From: Patescibacteria group bacterium
Lineage (GTDB): Bacteria > Patescibacteriota > Microgenomatia > UBA10105 > UBA927
DNA: 37,133 nucleotides
Assembly: GCA_018821245.1 (NCBI GenBank)
Contig: JAHJMO010000016.1
Location: 67,201-104,333 of the forward strand
Reading direction: 5' to 3'
The notes under the pieces are model-generated. The model searched no databases. It was not told the origin of the DNA and worked only from the letters and a program-made list of their open reading frames with translations. Position numbers and translations under genes: made by a program. Below are positions 32,172 to 37,133 of the stretch, in pieces; within the stretch, counting starts at the first letter, position 1, and each line of letters starts with the position of its first letter.

Positions 32172-33200
32172 ATGTTTAAACAATATCAACTCGTTTCTAT
32201 AATTATCATTAATTGGAACGGTTTAAAATGGCTTTCTGACTGTTTTAGAACTATTCATAATCAAGATTATAAAAATTTTGAGATTATTTTCGTTGACAAT
32301 GCTTCCAGAGATGAATCAGTCATGTGGGTGAAAAATAATTATCCAAAAACAACTATTGTCATTAATAAAAAAAATTTAGGATTTGCGGATGCAAATAATG
32401 TTGGATATAGAAAGGCAAAAGGGGAGTATATATTGTTTTTAAATAACGATACAAAAGTGACAAAGACCTTTTTAGCTGAACTTGTCCGCGTTTTGGAAAA
32501 AGACTCATCTATAGGGGGAGCACAAAGCAAAATTCTTCTCATTGATCATCCTGACACGCATGATAGCGTCGGAGCATTTCTCACCCCGACAGGTTTTTTG
32601 TATCATTATGGGTTTGGCAAAAAGGATAGCCCAAAATACGATAAGGAAATAGAACTATTCACAGCAAAAGGCGCATGTATGATGTTCAAAAAAGAAGTAC
32701 TAGATACAGTAGCTATTGATGGAAATATTTTTGATCCTGACTACTTTGCCTATTTTGAAGAGTCAGATCTTTGCCACCGGGTATGGCTTGCAGGATACAG
32801 AATTGTTTATGCGTATAAATCAGTAATCTATCATAAAATGGGCGCAACAAGTGCGAGTATGAATAACGCATTTATCCAGTATCATTCATTTAAAAACAGG
32901 ATCCGGACGTATTTGAAAAACCTTCAAATCAGATCAATGATTCCGATGATATTTATACAATCCATCTTAACCGAAGGATTTTCTTTCTTTTCTCTAGTAA
33001 GAGGCAATATACAACTGGCTTGGGCAATTCAACGGGCACTCTATTGGAACATCACTCACCTTCATGAAACCCTGAAATTACGGGGTATTGTACAAACAAA
33101 GATACGGAGGGTCAGTGATAAGGATTTAGCAAAGAGAATTGTATATAAGCCTTCTCTATCGTATTATATAGATTTAGTACAAGGCCGCATATATGAATAA
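32172..33200 (+). CDS. GT2-family glycosyltransferase, rhamnosyltransferase-like
   Basis: ATG 32172 gives 342 residues (MFKQYQLVSIIIINWNG); the TTG at 32154 would overlap the previous gene. Motifs are VDNASRDES (41-49), NKKNLGFADANNVGYRKAKGEYILFLNNDT with NND at 91-93, AKGACMMFKKEVLD, and DPDYFAYFEESDLCHRVWLAGYRIVY. This is the WcaA/RfbF-like inverting GT2 pattern, often used for deoxysugars. The C-terminus has a weakly hydrophobic segment (IPMIFIQSILTEGFSFFSLV) that may attach to the membrane. The stop overlaps the next ATG by 8 bases. Confidence 0.9.
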   Translation: MFKQYQLVSIIIINWNGLKWLSDCFRTIHNQDYKNFEIIFVDNASRDESVMWVKNNYPKTTIVINKKNLGFADANNVGYRKAKGEYILFLNNDTKVTKTFLAELVRVLEKDSSIGGAQSKILLIDHPDTHDSVGAFLTPTGFLYHYGFGKKDSPKYDKEIELFTAKGACMMFKKEVLDTVAIDGNIFDPDYFAYFEESDLCHRVWLAGYRIVYAYKSVIYHKMGATSASMNNAFIQYHSFKNRIRTYLKNLQIRSMIPMIFIQSILTEGFSFFSLVRGNIQLAWAIQRALYWNITHLHETLKLRGIVQTKIRRVSDKDLAKRIVYKPSLSYYIDLVQGRIYE

Positions 33201-33987
33201 ATCAATACAAACTGACGAACTGTCGATCCTTTTCCTTTCCTGCGATAAATATCGGGATTTATGGAAACCGCTTTTTTATTGTGTAAATAAATATTTTAAT
33301 CAGAAAAAATACCCAATTTTTCTTGGAAGCAATACCGTATCATACAATGATAAAAAAGTAACAACCTTGCTTTCAGGACCGGATAAGGATTGGTCAACTA
33401 GTTTTCTGGCGATTTTAGATCAAATACAAACTCATTATATACTTTTATGGCTAGATGATATGTTCCCGATTAAGAAAGTTAATTCTTCCCTTATTACTAA
33501 CACGCTTACGTTTATGAAAAACAATAAAGCAATCCATGTGCATATAGAACCAGAACCAAAGCCTGATAAAGTTCTTTCGGGAGGCGAGTTTGGTGAGTAT
33601 GAAAAGGGAGCACCGTATCGAGCAATTGCAATGGGTTTTTGGGATGTGTCAGCCTTAAAAAAACTTCTTATTCCCGGAGAAAACCCGTGGAATTTTGAAA
33701 TTATGGGATCATACAGGACTTCATATATGGACGGATTCTATTGTGCTATGAAGCCTGTTTTTTTGAAGATGAATGTCGTTGAGAAAGGAAAAATATTTAA
33801 CGAAGCCTATCGATATTGCACAAAGTATAATATACCGCTTAATTCGTCAAAACGTGACGTTATTAGAAATACGCATTTTGTCAAAAGTGAATTACAAAAA
33901 TTGATGTTTAACACAGTAAAAAAAATTCCTTGGAAATTCAGGGTATCAGTCATGAGTGCGTTGCGGAAAATTATGATAAGCTATTAA
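33193..33987 (+). CDS. unassigned polysaccharide-locus protein, possible GT-A glycosyltransferase
   Basis: The 264-residue product is not clearly assignable. It has LSILFLSCDKYRDLWKPLFYCVNKYF at the N-terminus, HYILLWLDDMFPI (Leu87-Asp88-Asp89), then AIHVHIEPEPKPD, GAPYRAIAMGFWDVSALKKLL and SYMDGFYCAMKPV. A Rossmann-like start, a late LDDM motif after a hydrophobic strand, and the location suggest a GT-A-type transferase with DD acting as the metal site. No signal peptide or membrane helix is visible. The gene overlaps the previous by 8 bases and is 3 bases from the next. Confidence 0.55.
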   Translation: MNKSIQTDELSILFLSCDKYRDLWKPLFYCVNKYFNQKKYPIFLGSNTVSYNDKKVTTLLSGPDKDWSTSFLAILDQIQTHYILLWLDDMFPIKKVNSSLITNTLTFMKNNKAIHVHIEPEPKPDKVLSGGEFGEYEKGAPYRAIAMGFWDVSALKKLLIPGENPWNFEIMGSYRTSYMDGFYCAMKPVFLKMNVVEKGKIFNEAYRYCTKYNIPLNSSKRDVIRNTHFVKSELQKLMFNTVKKIPWKFRVSVMSALRKIMISY

Positions 33988-33990
33988 AAT

Positions 33991-34965
33991 ATGAAATCTT
34001 TTTGGAAGGATAAAAAAGTACTTGTCACCGGCGGATCCGGATTTATCGGAAGCCATGTTGTGGAAAAACTTGTAGGAAGGGGAGCCAACGTTCGGATATT
34101 AGATAGAATTTCCGACGGAAAATTGAAATATATAGAATATTTAAAAGATAACTTTGAAATAATCCGCGGTGAATGTACAGATCCGGATATTGCATTGAAT
34201 GCCTGTACCTCCATGGACGTTGTCATGAATCTGGCTGCTCATGTGGGTGGTATTGAATACAACAGGACACACCAGGCAACTATGCTTCACGATAATATGG
34301 TAATAGCAACATCGATGATAGAAGCAGCAAGAAAAGCGCAGGTTGAGCGGTTTTTGGTTGTTTCATCCGCATGTGTGTATCCGCACGATGCAATTGTGCC
34401 AACTCCTGAATCAGAAGGAACACGTGGTGAACCAGAGCCCACCAATAGCGGGTATGGTTGGGCAAAACGGTATGCGGAATTACTCGGGAAGTTATACTCC
34501 GAAGAATATGGCATGAAGGTTGGTATTGTAAGGCCGTACAATGCATATGGACCTCGTGACCATTTCTCACCGGAATCATCCCATGTTATACCGGCCCTTA
34601 TTGCTCGTGTGATGAATGAAGAGAATCCGGTGATTGTATGGGGAAGTGGAAAGCAAACACGGGCGTTTCTCTATGTTGAAGACTTTGCCGACGGTTTAAT
34701 ACAGGCCATAGAAAAATATCCCGTTCCTGATCCTATTAATATCGGAACTGATGAGGAAATATCCATTGGGGATCTGGTGAAAATGATTATAAAAATCAGC
34801 GGGAAAAATACTCAAGTTCAATTCGATACAACTAAGCCTGACGGAAGTCCAAAACGGAATAGCGATAATACTAAAGCAAAAGAAAAAATCGGATTCACGG
34901 CGAAAATATCACTTAAAGAAGGATTACAAAAAACTATTGAGTGGTATATTAAAAATCATATATGA
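33991..34965 (+). CDS. GDP-L-fucose synthase/ColC-like epimerase-reductase (extended SDR)
   Basis: The 324-residue protein has the NAD(P)-binding GGSGFIG (14-20), LAAHVGGIEYNR, the catalytic SSACVYP (Ser126, Cys128) and Tyr155-x3-Lys159. Further on, RPYNAYGPRDHFSPESSHVIPAL places His198. The spacing Ser-x-Cys, 27 residues to Tyr, 43 more to His is identical to E. coli GDP-fucose synthase (Ser107, Cys109, Tyr136, Lys140, His179), where Cys and His are the epimerisation acid/base pair. GSGKQTRAFLYVEDFADG and DGSPKRNSDNTKA also match that family. ColC, the partner of ColD in GDP-colitose synthesis, belongs to the same group. Either a fucose-type or a colitose-type activity is possible. A 14-bp tandem duplication spans its stop. 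Confidence 0.85.
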   Translation: MKSFWKDKKVLVTGGSGFIGSHVVEKLVGRGANVRILDRISDGKLKYIEYLKDNFEIIRGECTDPDIALNACTSMDVVMNLAAHVGGIEYNRTHQATMLHDNMVIATSMIEAARKAQVERFLVVSSACVYPHDAIVPTPESEGTRGEPEPTNSGYGWAKRYAELLGKLYSEEYGMKVGIVRPYNAYGPRDHFSPESSHVIPALIARVMNEENPVIVWGSGKQTRAFLYVEDFADGLIQAIEKYPVPDPINIGTDEEISIGDLVKMIIKISGKNTQVQFDTTKPDGSPKRNSDNTKAKEKIGFTAKISLKEGLQKTIEWYIKNHI

Positions 34966-34978
34966 AAAATCATATATG
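34951..34978 (+). repeat. 14-bp perfect tandem duplication at a gene junction
   Basis: AAAAATCATATATG occurs twice in direct succession (34951-34964, 34965-34978). The first copy ends in the ATG that overlaps the epimerase TGA stop; the second contains the ATG used by the next gene. The ATG of the first copy now leads only to a 5-codon frame. Confidence 0.92.
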
Positions 34979-35956
34979 AAAAATATCAAGCAGCCTTTAG
35001 TTAGTATTATTATCCCTTTATATGTTATTTGTGATAGATTTTTTTCTGATTTAAAACACTTTGATAAAATAAAATATTCTAACTATGAAATTTTAGTTAT
35101 CTGTGATAAAAAAATTAAACTTCCTAACATACAACATCTTCGGTTAATTATTACGGGACTTAAACAAACTGGTCCGGCCGAAAAAAGAGATATCGGATTA
35201 AAACAAGCAAAGGGAACCATATGTGCATTTATTGATGACGATGCGTATCCGAATCCGTTATGGATAAAAACTGCAATGCGTCATTTTGTTCGTAATAAAG
35301 ATGTCATTGCAGTTGGTGGACCGGGAGTAACGCCTCCTGATGATGGACGAATGGCTCAACTTGGGGGTTTGGTGTATACGTCGGCATATACAAGTGGTCA
35401 ATTGAAGATGCGGTTTGTTTCAATGGGAGAAAGAACTCGCGTAGTTGAGGATTGGCCAGCATATAATTTATTTATTCGTACGGACATGATGAAAAAAGTT
35501 GGTGGTTGGGGAAGTACGTTTTATGGAGGAGAGGATACCTACATTTGTTCTAAAATGCTTAAATACGGACGCATGATTTATGACCCAAGAGTGATAGTCT
35601 ATCATCACCGTCGTCCGTTATTTTTTCCTCATATGAAACAAATATTCAATGTAGGTATGCACAGGGGGTATTTTTTTAAGCGGTACCCCGAAACGTCCAG
35701 GTATGCGTTGTACCTGTTGCCGACAACTTTGACGGTTGGTTTTTGGACTTTATTTATCTTGTCATTATTCAATCCAATAACGTTAGGTTTGTTTCTTCTT
35801 ACTTTTGGTATATTTTTTGGGATAGCGCTTTCTACTGTGTTAAACAGGAAAGACCCTTTCGGCACTATCCTGGCTTCATTGGGTATAATAATGACGCATA
35901 TGGCTTACGGCGTTGGCTTTATAAAAGGGTTACTTACAGAGAAGCTTCTGAGGTAG
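34976..35956 (+). CDS. ExoA-like GT2 glycosyltransferase with C-terminal membrane helices
   Basis: ATG 34976 (MKNIKQPLVSIIIPLYV) gives 326 residues. Motifs are ILVICDKKI, GPAEKRDIGLKQAKGTICAFIDDDAYP with Asp87-Asp88-Asp89, AVGGPGVTPPDD, VEDWPAYNLFIRTDMMKKVGGW and GGEDTYICSKMLKYG, as in GT2 enzymes of the ExoA/succinoglycan type. The last 90 residues hold two or three hydrophobic helices (YALYLLPTTLTVGFWTLFIL, PITLGLFLLTFGIFFGIAL). The usual VDDGSxD motif is replaced by VICDKKIK. The start was probably moved 14 bases by the tandem duplication; before it the gene would have overlapped the epimerase by ATGA. Confidence 0.87.
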   Translation: MKNIKQPLVSIIIPLYVICDRFFSDLKHFDKIKYSNYEILVICDKKIKLPNIQHLRLIITGLKQTGPAEKRDIGLKQAKGTICAFIDDDAYPNPLWIKTAMRHFVRNKDVIAVGGPGVTPPDDGRMAQLGGLVYTSAYTSGQLKMRFVSMGERTRVVEDWPAYNLFIRTDMMKKVGGWGSTFYGGEDTYICSKMLKYGRMIYDPRVIVYHHRRPLFFPHMKQIFNVGMHRGYFFKRYPETSRYALYLLPTTLTVGFWTLFILSLFNPITLGLFLLTFGIFFGIALSTVLNRKDPFGTILASLGIIMTHMAYGVGFIKGLLTEKLLR

Positions 35957-35960
35957 AACG

Positions 35961-36950
35961 ATGGAAAAACCAGTTGTTTCCATCATTATTCCAACCTACA
36001 ACGAGGAAAAACATTTAGAGTTTTGTTTGCAAAGTATTAATCGACAGAATTTTTCTAGAAAGTGCATTGAAATTATTATTGTCGATGATGGGTCAACTGA
36101 TAAAACGCTTCAAATAGCAAAAAAGTACCGAGCGCGAATTTTACATAGCGGTTATAATCACATTGAACGATCAAAAAGCATTGGTATAGCTGTAGCCAAA
36201 GGGAAATATCTCCTTTTTATTGATGCAGATATACGATTGACAGATAAAAATATCATATCTTTATCGGTTAAATTGCTCGAATCTAAGCTAAATATTACAG
36301 GTGTTCAGTGTGTTTATTGGAAGTATAGTAAAAAACACACGTCAGTGAATCGTTATTGTGAATTATATGGTGTTAACGATCCATTTCCATTTTATTTAAA
36401 AAAAAGAGGTATTCAAAGTTTCTTAGATAACGGTTGGATTTATCCCAAAACACTAATAAAAGATTATCCTCAATATTATTTAGTTCGTTTCACATCAAAT
36501 ACTTTACCTACGCTTGGTTCTCAAGGCTATATGTGTTCATCTGCAATTATTAAAAAATATACGAATTGGAAACCATATTTTTTTCACTTAGATACAACTA
36601 AGGAATTAGTTGATTCAGGTTATAACACGTTTGCAATGCTTAAATTAGAAGTTGAACATGATTATGCAAAGACAATAAGAGAATTTTACAAAAAATTATA
36701 TCGTAATCTCCTTTTATATTATAAATATCATTCGTATAGAACCTATGATTACAATATTAAATCTACAAATTTTATCGGTGCACTATGTAAGATGTTAACT
36801 GTTGTTACGCCGATTATAGATGCAACAAGAGGATTTATTCGTATCCATGATCTAGCATGGTATCTTCATCCACTATTTAGTTTTACTGTTCCATTTTTAT
36901 ATTTGTATATAACAATGCTGAATTTTAGAATTTTAATGAAAAAGTATTAA
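35961..36950 (+). CDS. GT2-family glycosyltransferase
   Basis: The 329-residue product begins MEKPVVSIIIPTYNEEKHLEFCLQSI and has IIVDDGSTDKT (39-49), HIERSKSIGIAVAKGKYLLFIDADIRL with Asp88-Ala-Asp90. It ends with a hydrophobic stretch (LHPLFSFTVPFLYLYITML). The middle portion, GVNDPFPFYLKKRGIQSF, is less conserved. A GAGG-type ribosome-binding site (gaggtagaacg) precedes the ATG, one of the few clear ones in the window. The sequence is strikingly AT-rich compared with genes on the left. The sugar is unknown. Confidence 0.9.
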   Translation: MEKPVVSIIIPTYNEEKHLEFCLQSINRQNFSRKCIEIIIVDDGSTDKTLQIAKKYRARILHSGYNHIERSKSIGIAVAKGKYLLFIDADIRLTDKNIISLSVKLLESKLNITGVQCVYWKYSKKHTSVNRYCELYGVNDPFPFYLKKRGIQSFLDNGWIYPKTLIKDYPQYYLVRFTSNTLPTLGSQGYMCSSAIIKKYTNWKPYFFHLDTTKELVDSGYNTFAMLKLEVEHDYAKTIREFYKKLYRNLLLYYKYHSYRTYDYNIKSTNFIGALCKMLTVVTPIIDATRGFIRIHDLAWYLHPLFSFTVPFLYLYITMLNFRILMKKY

Positions 36951-36952
36951 TT

Positions 36953-37133
36953 ATGGATAATAATAAAAATAAATTAGTTAAAGTTTGTAATGTTTGTTTA
37001 AGAACACAATGGAAATTTCTATTTACATCCAGGGATAGATTATTTAACAATGATGAAGTGTTTACGGTGAAGTGTTGTTATTATTGTGGTCTGGTAAAGT
37101 TATTTCCCCAACCAACGCCAGAAAAATTAAATG
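36953..37133 (+). CDS. start of a Zn-ribbon methyltransferase-like protein, truncated by the window end
   Basis: The first 60 codons are present. VCNVCLRTQWKFLF (Cys12, Cys15) and KCCYYCGLVKLFPQPTP (Cys42, Cys45) form a four-cysteine zinc ribbon with the same spacing style as the N-terminus of the methyltransferase at 6864-7733 (CxxC, about 17-26 residues, CPxC-G-L). The rest probably encodes a SAM-dependent methyltransferase, but this cannot be seen. It follows the GT2 gene after 2 bases. Confidence 0.6.
   Translation, partial: MDNNKNKLVKVCNVCLRTQWKFLFTSRDRLFNNDEVFTVKCCYYCGLVKLFPQPTPEKLN

Overview
This 37.1 kb window is an almost gap-free block of surface-glycan genes: glycosyltransferases (GTs), integral-membrane sugar transferases, methyltransferases, two sugar-nucleotide enzymes and a flippase. 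TGA works as a stop codon (for example in the many ATGA start/stop overlaps), so the standard code applies. The expansion of YfhO-type, PMT/GT39-type and '6-pyruvoyl-tetrahydropterin synthase-related' membrane proteins, a small secreted DUF5667-like protein, very tight packing and weak or absent Shine-Dalgarno sites together suggest a Candidate Phyla Radiation (Patescibacteria) genome, probably Microgenomates-like. That taxonomic call is inference, since no marker gene is present.

Layout. 1-7733 (+): end of a GT2, a YfhO-like gene with a frameshift, a GT4, a second YfhO-like gene, a GT2 and a methyltransferase. 7737-11851 (-): a two-gene inverted operon (YfhO-like plus a GT-C-like membrane protein) whose promoter overlaps back to back with that of the next + operon. 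11926-20590 (+): GT-C (GT87-like), two tandem PMT/GT39 paralogues, a PTPS-related membrane protein, a WaaE-like GT2, a DUF5667-like secreted protein and a MptB/GT87-like GT-C, ending in a stem-loop that looks like a terminator. 20652-27113 (+): PTPS-related protein, GT4, PIG-V-like mannosyltransferase, DPM-synthase-like GT2, Wzx-type flippase and a second DPM-like GT2. 27140-28017 (-): a two-gene AbiEii-type toxin-antitoxin cassette. 28071-37133 (+): GT4, GT2, a ColD-like PLP enzyme with His in place of the PLP lysine, methyltransferase, GT2, an unknown possible GT, a GDP-fucose-synthase/ColC-like epimerase-reductase, two GT2s and the start of a Zn-ribbon methyltransferase. Base composition becomes clearly more AT-rich toward the right end.

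How the genes may work together (inference): DPM-like GT2 enzymes charge polyprenyl phosphate with sugars on the cytoplasmic face; the YfhO, PMT, PIG-V, GT87 and PTPS-related membrane enzymes use these lipid-linked sugars outside; soluble GT2/GT4 enzymes build an oligosaccharide that the Wzx-like protein flips; the ColD-like and GMER/ColC-like pair may supply a 3,6-dideoxyhexose such as colitose.

The least expected signal is a set of short tandem arrays with a 7-bp period (units such as ATTCACT, AACCAAG, GAACTGC, TTATCAT, CTTTTTA, GACTTTC, GCGTTAA) lying in frame inside at least seven different genes, one of them building a signal peptide. In the two tandem PMT paralogues the array is followed by a long hairpin that shows a compensatory base-pair change. 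Other notable points are a T9 run that splits a YfhO gene, two YfhO genes cut at the same C-terminal position by the start of the next gene, and a fresh 14-bp duplication that separates a previously overlapping gene pair.
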